Positions 38,809 to 48,147 of a DNA stretch of 64,000 nucleotides are shown here, piece by piece. Position 1 is the stretch's first letter; every line of letters begins with the position of its first letter. The notes beneath the pieces were generated by a model, which searched no databases, had not been told where the DNA came from, and saw only the letters and a list, made by a program, of their open reading frames with translations. Origin of the DNA: Salinicola socius (lineage in GTDB: Bacteria > Pseudomonadota > Gammaproteobacteria > Pseudomonadales > Halomonadaceae); assembly GCF_001937195.1 (NCBI RefSeq), contig NZ_MSDO01000003.1, positions 1 through 64,000 of the forward strand, read 5' to 3'. The translations under genes were made by a program, and so were the position numbers.

Positions 38809-41800
38809 GATTTTCCTCCCATGGTGAATTCCATTTTTTATTATTCCTGTTGGATATTTGGACAATTGCTCCGGTCCGGTCATTCTGAACGACATAAGAG
38901 CCGTCTTTGGTGATATAGCCAGTGGCCGGATCATTGAGACGCTTGTTTGTGGCCGGGTCAAATCTCGTATCTTTAGTGGCTACAGTTTTGCTTGGCTTTG
39001 CAATGGCTTCTTTTATTGAATCTATCGACCAGCCTCTTTTTCCCATCTGTTTGTAGATTTTCCCCTCAATGACAATAGGCGCTTTAACACTGACTCCGCG
39101 CTTACCAGGCCCAACCACTCCCATCGCCGTGACCACAGTGACCAGACCATCGGTAATTACGGCTTTCCGACTGCTTGGAAGACCTAGCGCCTTGAGGACG
39201 GCAGATGCATAGATGTTAGCCTGACGCCTTGTGGTGGCTTCTGCCAACTGCTCTTGGACGCCAATGTTCTCATCTATCAGGCGGTCGAGAAGATAGCGCT
39301 TGCCACCATTGTACTGACCATAAACCTCATCCAGTCTGACAGTGGCTTCCTGGAACACTCGGCTCAGGGCTGCGCAACGATTGGCATCCGTTCGACAAGC
39401 CTCGATAGCCTCGCGATTTTGCTCGGCACTCAGGCGTAGATAGCGCTCATATATCGCTTCGGGCTTGCACTGAGTCTTGGCTTCACAATGGTTCAATTTC
39501 TTGGCGGCTGCCACTAGTTGATCATGCGCCAGCGCGTTGTAGCGATAGACCCGCTCGCCACTATCCGCACCGCTGTAGGTGCCCTTGGCGTCACCGGTGA
39601 AGACGGCACCGGCAACGCCGCCGAGTAGACGGGCAAGCTGGGCCTGTCGATTGGCGTCGCGGTTCCATTGTTCGGGGGCGACGGCGTCATTGCCCATACG
39701 GGTGGCCATCATTTCCGCCGCGAGTGCGCCGGCGACGCCACCTTTGGCGCTGCCGCGGCCGATCTCGGCGGCCAGTCCAGCGAGTGCCGCATGGGAAATG
39801 GCCTTGCCGCCACTGCCGAGAATCTGGCCGTTGTCGCCAATGAGATTGGCGCCCTGGGCCTGGACCTGGGCGCCGATGTTGCCCAGCAGTGCGTCTCGGA
39901 AACGGTCGTTGAAGCTGCCACCGTAGGCGGCCTGGCTGACGCCGGCATTGATCAGACTTTCGGCACCGACACGCTGGGCGACTCGGGTCCAGTCACCGTC
40001 GTTGAGCACCGGCAGGCGAGGGGAGTCGGGGGTGGGCGCCTTGGCCAGCACGCTCTGATCGAAACCGGCCATGGCGCCACTGACCAGCATGGCCGTGGTG
40101 ATGGATTTCACCGTTGCGCTACTGCCCAGGCTCCTGAAGGTCCTGGACAGGTTGCCCTGGTTGTCCGCGAGAGCGAGTGCCGCTTGCGAGGTGAGTGCGC
40201 TCATGCCGGCAGCACCCATGCCGTAGAGCGCTGCACCCGCGGTGCCTGTGGCGCTACCGGCGGCGGCGTTGCCGGCCCAGGCGGCAAGGCCGCTGCCACT
40301 GGTGGCAGCCGCCACCGCGATGGCGATGACGGCGCCGACGGTCGGGTTGAGATGTTTTTCGGTGTGATGCCACTTGGCGTAGGCGTCCTGGACCTCGCGC
40401 CAGTGGACCTTCTTGTTGCCCTTGAGCGCCTTGAGCCACTCGGTCCCCGGTGTGCTGGCCAACTGGGCCAAGGCCCGATCGAGCTGCTGGCCCTGCTGCT
40501 TCTTGTAGTCTGCGCTGATGCCCCTGGCGGCATCGACTCGTAACCTGCCGCCGATCTGCAGGCGGGGTAGCCGCCAGGTGTCCTTCCGATATCCCTTGTC
40601 GGCGGTCTTGATATAGAACCCGCGGGATTGACGGATGCGTTGCTCCAGGCGGCTCTCCTTGACCGCCTCGAAGCGTACCTTGCCCTTCAGGCTGGTCAGT
40701 TTGGCATTCTTGCCGGCACTGATACGGCTGGCCTGATAAGTGCTGTCGTCGCGGCTGAGCAGATCGATATTCTGCTTGGCGGTGAATGAGACCACCTTGT
40801 GGGTGACGCTGTGCCCGGTACGCTTGACGGTCTTCTTGCGCAGTCCCAGCCAGCTTTTCTTCTTCTTCTTGGTCTGGTAGCTCGAGTTTTCTTCCATCGC
40901 CTGAGCGAACAGGAATCCGCCCCTGGCGGCAGCGTTCAGGTTGCCGCCGGCGTTGAGCCGGGTAGCCTGGAACAGCATGCTGCCACGACTGTCGAGCACG
41001 GTATGGCGCCCGCTCTTCAGCGTTGACTCACGTTGGGTGCTACCTTCCCGGTGGCCATGCTTGATCGGTCGATGGAAGGTCTGTTCCAGCGCACGAAAAG
41101 AGAGATTGCCGAGAGAGGCAATGCGCAGGTCGCGTCTGGCGCCGAGATCGCTGCCCAGCGTGTCGATCTTGCCATTGGCAGCCAGGGTCAGGTCGCGGCC
41201 GGCACCGAGACGAGCGACAATGTCCCGGTCCTGATAGTCCCGGTCGGACCCGACACGATAGGCGAGATGATCGAAGGCCATGCTACGGCCGGATAGCAGC
41301 GTCAGGTTGCGCTTGGCCGCGAGTTTGGCGGCTTGCGTATCGATGTCGCGGCCGGCATTGAGCAGCAGGTCGCCACCCGCGGCAACGCGCGCGGTGAGCG
41401 CACCGGAGTGGGTGACGTCGAATAGCGGAGCGAAGCGATCGCTCAGGGGGTAGGCGTCGAGCTGAATGTCCTGCCCGGCCTGAAGCGAAAGGCTATTGCC
41501 GGCGTCGAGGCGCGCCAGCGGGATATCGATATCCCGGCCGGCCACCATCGACAGTGACTGTGTTGCGGCGACATGGTTCGTCTGCGCGAGACGCTGTGTC
41601 AGGACATCACGCCGAATATCGGCGCGATTGGCGATCTTGTCATTGGCCTTGCCCCAGGTCGCGAGGTGCCGATCAGTGATCGAGAACCCAATGTCCCGGC
41701 CGGCCTGAAGGGCGATATCGGCAGCTTGCAGGCTGCCCATGTCCCGGACTCTGATATCACCGCCGGCGACCAGATCGAGACCGCGTCTGGCGGCAAGCAG

Positions 41801-43927
41801 CGGTGCTCGGGCCTTGCCCCGAGTATCGTAGACATAGGGATTGCTGCCGAGCGTGATATTGCCGCCGCGAGCGAGCAGCGATATGTCACCGCCTGTCAGG
41901 CTGGTCTGATGCAGCGAGATACTCTTGGCTGCCGCGAGTGCCAGATGGTTTCCCGCATGTAGCGAAGCATTCGTAGCCTTCACCTGGCCGCTCGAGATCA
42001 GGGTCAGGTCGTGTTTGGCAGAGACACCGCTCGATAGGGTCAAATGCCGGCTGGTTACCAGGATGTCGTTGGCGCTGATACTGGTGGGCATGTCCGCCAA
42101 ATGGTTTTCATAAGTCGGCACCCCGGGGAAAGTCTGCAAATCAATGCTGTTGGCAAAGTCCATTACCAGGCGTTTGCCAGCCGCGATGGTCGCGGGCAAT
42201 ATCAGCGTTGGATGCCATACATCGTACTCGCCGACTTTCTGCCAATGCTTGGTGACATCGACCGTCCCGAAGGGCCCGGGGAGGTGCTTGGCGCGCAGGG
42301 CGGCTTCGCTCTCCCCGCGGTCACCATCCAGCGTCATATAGTGGTTGCGTTCCCCTAGTACCTTGCCCGCGTTACTCTTGAGAGATTCTCCGGCAAGGAA
42401 CATATCCTGTTTGGCGCGGATGATACTGCCGAGGTTGTCTAGATTGCGCGCGTTGATATAGAGACTCTTGCCTGAGTCGATAAACCCTGGGCGAGATATC
42501 GCACGCGCCTCATCCCTTGTCTTTCCAACATTGACGTTGGAATCTTTGGCGAGATCGGGGTGGCCGAACCACTTCTTGACACCGAGTTTGGGCAAATCGA
42601 CCTGGGTATTGATGTAAAAGGCTGGAGGCTTATGTGCGATATAGCCGCGATTGAGAATGGCTTTAGCACCTACCTTGTTCTGACTAGTTGTTGAATTAGG
42701 TGATAGTTCGCGAGTTTTGATCACTACGCGTTCGCGGGTGTTGCTCAACTGCTGAGTGCGGATCACCAGATTCCCGGACTGGGTTTTGATGGTCGCCGAG
42801 CGGTTACTGACCACAGCGCTCTTGTCACCTTTGGGGTTTTTCTGAATCCATAGATCGTGACCAGCCTGGAGGCGAGCGGTGTCGCCGTGGTTGTCGAGCC
42901 GCTTGGTGAAGAGCCGCATGTCACGCTGTGCGGTGAAGGTGCCGGCGTTGTCGAGCCTGGGGGTGACCAGGGTCACGTCGCGTTTCGCCTCGATATCGGC
43001 CCCCTTGGCAAGGGTGATAGTGCCGGCACGCATACCGATATCCCGGGCGGAGGAGGCCTTGGCGACGCCCAGTCGCCCCTTGGCGTCGAGCAGTATGTCC
43101 CCGCTGTGACTCTGCAGATAGCCGGCATTGACGCCGACACCCGCCTCGGTAGCTATCAGGCGGATGCGATTGGCGTACATGCCCCCGAGCGCGCGGCTAT
43201 CGAGTGCCAGCGTGGGTGGCGTCTCCTTGCGTTTCGCCGCGAGAGGATCGAGGGTGCCATTGGTGATGTCCAGACGGTTGCGACCGAGCGTGACTTCCAG
43301 CGCCTTGGCCTGCAGCTTGCCTTCCAGCCTTGCCGTGCGACTGATCAGCGCCGTGTAGTCCTGTGATCGGCTGTCCAGGCCTTGACGACCGATCCGAATG
43401 TCGCCCTTGTCCACGTTCAGTGAACTGAGCGCTCCATGGCGGTCGAATCCCGGCTTACCCGTGGTCAGCGTGATACCGGGGGCATTGAGGAAGCTGCAAC
43501 CGTTGCAGGTGATGCCGTTGGGGTTGGCGATCATCACCTCAGCTCGGTGGCCGGCCACTTCCAACTGGCCAGCGAGCTGAGAGCGACGTTTGCCTGTGAC
43601 CTCGTTGATGATCAGCGCCGCTGGCTTCCCTTTCAGATGTCTGTTGGCGCGAAGTTTGCCCGCCAGCGCCGATTTGGTCGCGCTCGTGGCGTTGTTGAGT
43701 ACGGCGCCGGCGTGGCCGACGCTGAAGTCTCGGTAGCGATTGTGCGAGACGCCGCTGGCATTGGGCCTGGCGATTTCGACCACCGGCACGCCGTGACGAG
43801 TGGTGACCGCAGTGCGCTTGTCGGCAGCTGCGATGCCGGCGGCCCATACCGGTTGCAGCGGTTGCAGTAGCCAGGTGGCGATGACGGCCCAGCAGGTCCA
43901 GCGGGCGACAGTTCCCGACCTTTTCAT
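38801..43927 (-). CDS. cdiA: CdiA contact-dependent inhibition effector with colicin E5-type RNase tip
   Basis: A 1708-residue exported filamentous-haemagglutinin-like protein. Signal peptide to about residue 30; two-partner secretion domain with NPNGIT (135-140) and CNGC; then a region of short beta-helix repeats rich in RDI, AGNSL and GGNIT units to about residue 1050; a hydrophobic Gly/Ala-rich DUF637-like region; and a pre-toxin region with paired cysteines (NHCEAKTQC, EACRTDANRC) but no VENN motif. The last 79 residues match the colicin E5 ribonuclease domain: KRGWSIDSIKEAIAKPSKTV, RLNDPATGY, YVVQNDRTGAIVQISNRN. Such toxins cut Tyr, His, Asn and Asp tRNAs in the anticodon. It is short for a CdiA. 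ATG at 43927 follows GAGGAAAC. Confidence 0.92.
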   Translation of the reverse strand: MKRSGTVARWTCWAVIATWLLQPLQPVWAAGIAAADKRTAVTTRHGVPVVEIARPNASGVSHNRYRDFSVGHAGAVLNNATSATKSALAGKLRANRHLKGKPAALIINEVTGKRRSQLAGQLEVAGHRAEVMIANPNGITCNGCSFLNAPGITLTTGKPGFDRHGALSSLNVDKGDIRIGRQGLDSRSQDYTALISRTARLEGKLQAKALEVTLGRNRLDITNGTLDPLAAKRKETPPTLALDSRALGGMYANRIRLIATEAGVGVNAGYLQSHSGDILLDAKGRLGVAKASSARDIGMRAGTITLAKGADIEAKRDVTLVTPRLDNAGTFTAQRDMRLFTKRLDNHGDTARLQAGHDLWIQKNPKGDKSAVVSNRSATIKTQSGNLVIRTQQLSNTRERVVIKTRELSPNSTTSQNKVGAKAILNRGYIAHKPPAFYINTQVDLPKLGVKKWFGHPDLAKDSNVNVGKTRDEARAISRPGFIDSGKSLYINARNLDNLGSIIRAKQDMFLAGESLKSNAGKVLGERNHYMTLDGDRGESEAALRAKHLPGPFGTVDVTKHWQKVGEYDVWHPTLILPATIAAGKRLVMDFANSIDLQTFPGVPTYENHLADMPTSISANDILVTSRHLTLSSGVSAKHDLTLISSGQVKATNASLHAGNHLALAAAKSISLHQTSLTGGDISLLARGGNITLGSNPYVYDTRGKARAPLLAARRGLDLVAGGDIRVRDMGSLQAADIALQAGRDIGFSITDRHLATWGKANDKIANRADIRRDVLTQRLAQTNHVAATQSLSMVAGRDIDIPLARLDAGNSLSLQAGQDIQLDAYPLSDRFAPLFDVTHSGALTARVAAGGDLLLNAGRDIDTQAAKLAAKRNLTLLSGRSMAFDHLAYRVGSDRDYQDRDIVARLGAGRDLTLAANGKIDTLGSDLGARRDLRIASLGNLSFRALEQTFHRPIKHGHREGSTQRESTLKSGRHTVLDSRGSMLFQATRLNAGGNLNAAARGGFLFAQAMEENSSYQTKKKKKSWLGLRKKTVKRTGHSVTHKVVSFTAKQNIDLLSRDDSTYQASRISAGKNAKLTSLKGKVRFEAVKESRLEQRIRQSRGFYIKTADKGYRKDTWRLPRLQIGGRLRVDAARGISADYKKQQGQQLDRALAQLASTPGTEWLKALKGNKKVHWREVQDAYAKWHHTEKHLNPTVGAVIAIAVAAATSGSGLAAWAGNAAAGSATGTAGAALYGMGAAGMSALTSQAALALADNQGNLSRTFRSLGSSATVKSITTAMLVSGAMAGFDQSVLAKAPTPDSPRLPVLNDGDWTRVAQRVGAESLINAGVSQAAYGGSFNDRFRDALLGNIGAQVQAQGANLIGDNGQILGSGGKAISHAALAGLAAEIGRGSAKGGVAGALAAEMMATRMGNDAVAPEQWNRDANRQAQLARLLGGVAGAVFTGDAKGTYSGADSGERVYRYNALAHDQLVAAAKKLNHCEAKTQCKPEAIYERYLRLSAEQNREAIEACRTDANRCAALSRVFQEATVRLDEVYGQYNGGKRYLLDRLIDENIGVQEQLAEATTRRQANIYASAVLKALGLPSSRKAVITDGLVTVVTAMGVVGPGKRGVSVKAPIVIEGKIYKQMGKRGWSIDSIKEAIAKPSKTVATKDTRFDPATNKRLNDPATGYITKDGSYVVQNDRTGAIVQISNRNNKKWNSPWEENHD

Positions 43928-43974
43928 CGGATGTTTCCTCGAGTGATGTACGCGGTGGAAGGGGCCTTGCGGTA

Positions 43975-45636
43975 TTACAAGGTGAAACTGGCTTGCCAAT
44001 AGACGACCCAGCGGGCGGGGTGCAGTCCTCGGGGGGAGAGCAGCGGCTTGCCGAGACTGAATGATTGGGTGAGGTTCGGCTGGCTCAGCGCCAGCGAGAT
44101 GGCGCTACCCAGGAGCCCGCCGCCCTTGGCACTGCGGCTCTTCATCGTGCCGCCGGCATCGAGCGCGACACTCAACGTCGGCTGGCCGATCAGCGGAAGG
44201 GCCTGAGTGCTCCAGTCGATCTGATTGCGCCAGTACGCGCCTCGGTTGGCGTCGAGGAAGGTGTCCTTGAAGCCGCGGACCGAATACTCGCCACCGATGC
44301 TGATGCGCTCGCTGGGGTAGAGGTCATCCGGTGTGGTCTGCAGGTAACCCGAGGTGAGGTAGCTGATCGTTGGTGTGAGCGGTAGAAAGCCGCTCGCCGC
44401 AAGGCTGATGCGGGTGAAATCGGAGGGTGGAAGGCCGCGCTGGTCAGCACTGGCACCAAGAGCGTGCAGTCCTCGCGAGACCGAAGGGTTCAGCGTGAAG
44501 TATCCCGATCCCAAACGCGTCGCGTACTCGAGCCCGCTGCCGGCAATGGCCAGCGTGGGGCTGCTCACATTGAGCCGCTGCCCCGCAAAGGTGGTGCGAG
44601 CGTCTCGTCTCGTCAGCGAGAGCGCCCAGCCTAGTGTGCTATCCCCGTCGCGGTAGAGATTCCGGTGCAGGTCGAGCACGTGCTGGCTGACGCTGCCCAG
44701 GTAAGGCCAATGGCGATCGGCCACCCGCAACGGCTGTTCGCTATCGCTACGGGCGTAGCGATAGCCAAAACTCCAGTCTCCGTATGGCAGCGTGACGCCG
44801 GCGGCGAGACCGCGACTGAGATGGCCTTGGCGTCCTTCCAGATCGTGACTGGTTTCGAATTGCCATTGGTCGAACAGCCCCAGTGGGGAGTCCAGCGCCA
44901 GGCCGAGCGTCCCTTGCCGCGTTCCCGTACCTTTCTGGCCGCTGTTGTCGATGCCTAGTGCGATTCGCCAGGGCTTGTCCTGATGGATGCGATGCAGCAC
45001 GACACGCGAGTAGCCCTGGCGGGTGCCCGGTTGGATGTCGATGCTCACACGTTGGGAGGGCAGGCGGTCGATCTGCTCCATGCCTTGCTCGAGGGTGCGC
45101 AGGTTCAGGACGCTTCCTCGGGCATGCGGGAAGATCATTTCGAGTCCGCGCGGTTGTTGTCCGTCCAGCGTGATGGCTTCGATGCGTCCCTCTTGGGCTT
45201 GCAGGCGCAATGTGCCGTCACTGACGTCCTGGTCGGGGAGGTGCACGAGCGACGTCACATACCCCTTCTCGATGTAGGCATTGCTGGCCCTGTGCGCCAG
45301 TGCTTGCATCTGCGTCAGACTCAGACACTGGCCCTCCAGCGGGTGTGTCAGCGCCTGTCGGCGAGCGTCGGACAGATGAGGAGCGTCTTGCCACTCGAAG
45401 TGGTCGATCACGAAACAGGGGGCAGCATGATCCGGCTCTGCCGGTTCGGCCTGCGGTACGATCTCCAGCCCCCGCTGTAGCGATTCGCGTTGACGCTGCG
45501 CGTCGTCGAGCAACGATTGCTGACGATCCCGCTGAATATCCAGGCCAAGGGGGGTGGCGGGCATCTGGGCCTGGCACGGTCCAGCGAGAGACACAAACGT
45601 CATCATGGCCAACAGTAGGGCGCGCGGAGATGTCAT
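43975..45636 (-). CDS. cdiB: CdiB two-partner secretion outer-membrane transporter
   Basis: A 553-residue Omp85/TpsB protein: signal peptide (MTSPRALLLAMMTFVSLAGPCQA), an N-terminal plug-helix region, a POTRA-2 domain starting CFVIDHFEWQDAPHL, a second POTRA-like part (YVTSLVHLPDQDVSDGTLRLQAQEG in shorter pieces: YVTSLVHLPDQDV) and a ShlB-type barrel ending in aromatic YWQASFTL. The VRGFKD motif of barrel loop 6 is intact. It exports CdiA across the outer membrane. cdiA starts 47 bases downstream, so the two form one transcript with cdiI. Confidence 0.94.
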   Translation of the reverse strand: MTSPRALLLAMMTFVSLAGPCQAQMPATPLGLDIQRDRQQSLLDDAQRQRESLQRGLEIVPQAEPAEPDHAAPCFVIDHFEWQDAPHLSDARRQALTHPLEGQCLSLTQMQALAHRASNAYIEKGYVTSLVHLPDQDVSDGTLRLQAQEGRIEAITLDGQQPRGLEMIFPHARGSVLNLRTLEQGMEQIDRLPSQRVSIDIQPGTRQGYSRVVLHRIHQDKPWRIALGIDNSGQKGTGTRQGTLGLALDSPLGLFDQWQFETSHDLEGRQGHLSRGLAAGVTLPYGDWSFGYRYARSDSEQPLRVADRHWPYLGSVSQHVLDLHRNLYRDGDSTLGWALSLTRRDARTTFAGQRLNVSSPTLAIAGSGLEYATRLGSGYFTLNPSVSRGLHALGASADQRGLPPSDFTRISLAASGFLPLTPTISYLTSGYLQTTPDDLYPSERISIGGEYSVRGFKDTFLDANRGAYWRNQIDWSTQALPLIGQPTLSVALDAGGTMKSRSAKGGGLLGSAISLALSQPNLTQSFSLGKPLLSPRGLHPARWVVYWQASFTL

Positions 45637-45746
45637 GGCAGCGTATCCAGAAGGTGCGCTGTACTGGAGAACGCTACCGCCCGCCCCAGTCGCGCTGAAG
45701 TCAAGATCAATGGTCTGGCATATTTGTACCGTTTTGTTACGAATTG

Positions 45747-45775
45747 TTTATAAGGCGTGCCGATGGTTTTGCCAA
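45747..45775 (-). promoter_or_regulatory. Candidate sigma70 promoter of cdiBAI
   Basis: Read on the minus strand, TTGGCA (45775-45770) and TATAAA (45752-45747) are separated by exactly 17 bases, matching the consensus in 5/6 and 5/6 positions. Transcription would begin near 45740, giving a leader of about 104 bases before cdiB. Confidence 0.6.
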
Positions 45776-45786
45776 GCGAATTTCGA

Positions 45787-45807
45787 ATCGAACCGAATCG
45801 GTTCGAT
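45787..45807. promoter_or_regulatory. 21-bp palindromic operator candidate upstream of cdiB
   Basis: ATCGAACCGA, central A, TCGGTTCGAT form a perfect 10-bp inverted repeat. It ends 12 bases upstream of the cdiB -35, a position typical for an activator or upstream operator. The size and symmetry suit a dimeric regulator; no T-run, so it is not a terminator. Confidence 0.55.
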
Positions 45808-46057
45808 ACTGGAGGCGTCAAGGAAAGACGGAAGCCGCGTTTCGTTCGATGATCACTTCACTGCGTGAGAAGCGTTGGCAAGACGACGGAGGCCATCGCG
45901 ACGCCGGGTTGGTCAGTCGGGGACGGCCCTGAACAGGGAAGGCGATGACGCTGCTCGCTTGCCGGTGGCGATGGCTTGGTTGCGGTGTACGCGGCAGCTA
46001 GTCAGTTGAATCGGCGATGCGTATAGTGGACGCCGTCATAGTAAGGACACGGATGGC

Positions 46058-46663
46058 ATGATTGGACGTTTGCACGGCACGCTGTTGGAGAAGCATCCCC
46101 CCTGGATCGTCATCGATGTACACGGTGTCGGTTATGAACTCGAAGCCTCGATGACCACACTGGTCTCGATGCCCGGTGTGGGGGAAGAGGTGCGCGTCTA
46201 TACGCATCTCAGCGTGCGTGACGATGCTCACCTGCTCTACGGCTTTGCGCGCGATGAGGAACGGCAGCTGTTTCGGGCGCTGATCAAGGTCAATGGCGTT
46301 GGCCCCAAGCTGGCGCTGGCGATTCTGTCGGGGATGGATACCGGCGCTTTCATCCACTGCGTGATGGAAGGTGACAGCAAGGCATTGACCAAATTGCCCG
46401 GCGTTGGCAAGAAGACGGCAGATCGCCTGATCGTCGAAATGCGTGATCGCTTTCCACACTGGCAGGAAGGGCAGGCATCGCTGCTGGACGACGGCATCTC
46501 GGCAGCACGCCCAGCGTCCGATCCGCAAGCCGATGCCGAGGCCGCACTGGTCACTCTGGGCTACAAGCCCACGGAAGCCTCCCGCATGCTCTCCGGTCTG
46601 GACAAGAACCTTTCGACCGAAGCGCTGATCAAAGCGGCGCTATCACGCCAGCTGGCTGGATAA
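46058..46663 (+). CDS. ruvA: Holliday junction DNA-binding subunit RuvA
   Basis: A 201-residue RuvA: N-terminal OB-fold (MIGRLHGTLLEKHPPWIVID and HGVGYELE), two helix-hairpin-helix motifs (NGVGPKLALAIL and PGVGKKTADRLIVEM) and the C-terminal RuvB-contact domain (EAALVTLGYKPTEASRML). Tetramers hold the four-way junction for RuvB. ATG at 46058. ruvB follows after 6 bases. Confidence 0.97.
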   Translation: MIGRLHGTLLEKHPPWIVIDVHGVGYELEASMTTLVSMPGVGEEVRVYTHLSVRDDAHLLYGFARDEERQLFRALIKVNGVGPKLALAILSGMDTGAFIHCVMEGDSKALTKLPGVGKKTADRLIVEMRDRFPHWQEGQASLLDDGISAARPASDPQADAEAALVTLGYKPTEASRMLSGLDKNLSTEALIKAALSRQLAG

Positions 46664-46669
46664 CGCCCC

Positions 46670-47731
46670 ATGATCGAGCCCGACCGCCTGATTGCGGCGC
46701 CACCGCAGCAGGGCGAGCAGCAGGTTGACCATGCCATTCGTCCTCGCCGACTCGATGACTACATCGGGCAGCCGCGAGTGCGCGAACAGCTGGATATTTT
46801 CATCTCCGCCGCGCGCAAGCGCGGGGACAGCCTCGATCATACCCTGGTCTTCGGCCCGCCCGGACTGGGCAAGACCACCCTGGCCAATATCATCGCTGCC
46901 GAAATGGACGTGGACATCAAATCCACTTCCGGCCCGGTGCTCGAGCGTGCCGGTGATCTGGCGGCGATGCTGACCAACCTGCAGGCAGGCGACGTACTGT
47001 TCATCGACGAGATTCACCGCCTGCCTGCGGCGGTCGAGGAAGTGCTCTATCCGGCGATGGAGGATTTCCAGCTTGATATCATGATCGGGGATGGCCCCGC
47101 AGCACGCTCGATCAAGCTCGACTTGCCACCCTTTACGCTGGTGGGGGCGACGACCCGAGCGGGGCTGTTGACGTCGCCGCTGCGCGACCGTTTCGGCATC
47201 GTTCAGCGGCTAGAATTCTATGCCATCGAGGAACTGACCGAAATCGTCACGCGCTCCGCCCGTCTGCTGGGCGTGCCGGCAGACGTGGCCGGCGCTAGAG
47301 AGATCGCCAGACGTGCACGGGGCACCCCACGGATCGCCAATCGCCTGCTGCGTCGGGTGCGCGACTTCGCGGAAGTGAAGGGCGATGGCAGCGTCAGCGC
47401 ATCCGTCGCCGATCAGGCACTGAACATGCTCAACGTCGACAGTCACGGGCTCGATCATATGGATCGTCGGCTGTTGCTGGCGATGATCGAGAAATTCGAC
47501 GGTGGTCCGGTTGGTGTCGACAGCCTGGCGGCAGCGATCAGCGAGGAGCGCGATACGATCGAGGATGTGATCGAACCTTATCTGATCCAGCAGGGGTTCA
47601 TGATGCGCACGGCGCGTGGCCGCGTCGTCACTCGCGCCGCCTACACCCACTTCGGCATCGTCCCGCATGAGCACGCGGCTGGCGACCGGGTGGCGCCAGG
47701 CTTGGACGATGGCGGAGCCATCAGTGAGTGA
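46670..47731 (+). CDS. ruvB: Holliday junction branch migration ATPase RuvB
   Basis: A 353-residue AAA+ motor. Walker A is GPPGLGKTT, Walker [10 protein letters not shown], sensor 1 GATTRAG, arginine finger region SPLRDRFG; the C-terminal winged helix ends near PHEH. Hexamers drive branch migration with RuvA. It overlaps the downstream ybgC gene, and the two are read in different frames. ATG at 46670. Confidence 0.98.
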   Translation: MIEPDRLIAAPPQQGEQQVDHAIRPRRLDDYIGQPRVREQLDIFISAARKRGDSLDHTLVFGPPGLGKTTLANIIAAEMDVDIKSTSGPVLERAGDLAAMLTNLQAGDVLFIDEIHRLPAAVEEVLYPAMEDFQLDIMIGDGPAARSIKLDLPPFTLVGATTRAGLLTSPLRDRFGIVQRLEFYAIEELTEIVTRSARLLGVPADVAGAREIARRARGTPRIANRLLRRVRDFAEVKGDGSVSASVADQALNMLNVDSHGLDHMDRRLLLAMIEKFDGGPVGVDSLAAAISEERDTIEDVIEPYLIQQGFMMRTARGRVVTRAAYTHFGIVPHEHAAGDRVAPGLDDGGAISE

Positions 47732-48134
47732 ATTCGTCCTGCCGGTCAAGGTCTACATCGAAGATACCGATGCCGGTGGTATCGTGTACTACGTCAACTA
47801 TCTGAAATTCATGGAGCGTGCGCGTAGCGAATGGTTGAACGCGCTGGGCTTCGGTCAGCGCGGGCTGATCGAGCAGGGCGTGCAGCTAGTGGTGCATTCC
47901 CTGAGTTGCCGTTATGCACGCCCGGCTCGACTCGATGATCCGTTGCAGGTAACGGTCAACGTCAGTCGTCTTGCTGCCTGCTCGATCCGGTTCGAGCAGG
48001 CCGTTCGGTATGACGGGGATACATTATGCGAAGCGACGGTCGATATTGCCTGTGTCGACGCGCAACGCCTCAAACCGATGCGTTGGCCCCGCGAACTTCG
48101 CGCGGTTCTGACGCCAGACATTCCAAGCCAGTGA
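47724..48134 (+). CDS. ybgC: Tol-Pal system-associated acyl-CoA thioesterase YbgC
   Basis: A 136-residue hot-dog-fold thioesterase with the catalytic aspartate in [18 protein letters not shown] and the following ERARSEWL. It hydrolyses acyl-CoA or acyl-ACP and is the usual first gene of the tol-pal cluster. The GTG at 47724 is preferred because GGAG stands 7 bases upstream and it overlaps the ruvB stop by 8 bases; an ATG at 47709 would add five residues. tolQ follows after 13 bases. Confidence 0.9.
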   Translation: MSEFVLPVKVYIEDTDAGGIVYYVNYLKFMERARSEWLNALGFGQRGLIEQGVQLVVHSLSCRYARPARLDDPLQVTVNVSRLAACSIRFEQAVRYDGDTLCEATVDIACVDAQRLKPMRWPRELRAVLTPDIPSQ

Positions 48135-48147
48135 TTCGAGGATTTTC

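Larger units (their letters stand above)
45637..46057. other. Divergent intergenic region cdiB / ruvA
   Basis: The 421-base gap carries the cdiB promoter candidate and an upstream palindrome (separate entries). The part nearer ruvA (45808-46057) holds no gene, no remnant of yebC or a transposase that I can recognise, and no direct-repeat boundary shared with the far side of the cdi locus. ruvAB must be expressed from a promoter in this region. Confidence 0.55.

Noticed and set aside
39668-40543. Long Gly-rich frame on the plus strand inside cdiA
   Set aside because: It is antisense to the Gly/Ala-rich DUF637-like part of cdiA and is explained by that composition.
38260-46057. Prophage or integrative element carrying the cdi genes
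   Set aside because: No integrase, phage gene, tRNA target or flanking direct repeat was found on either side.
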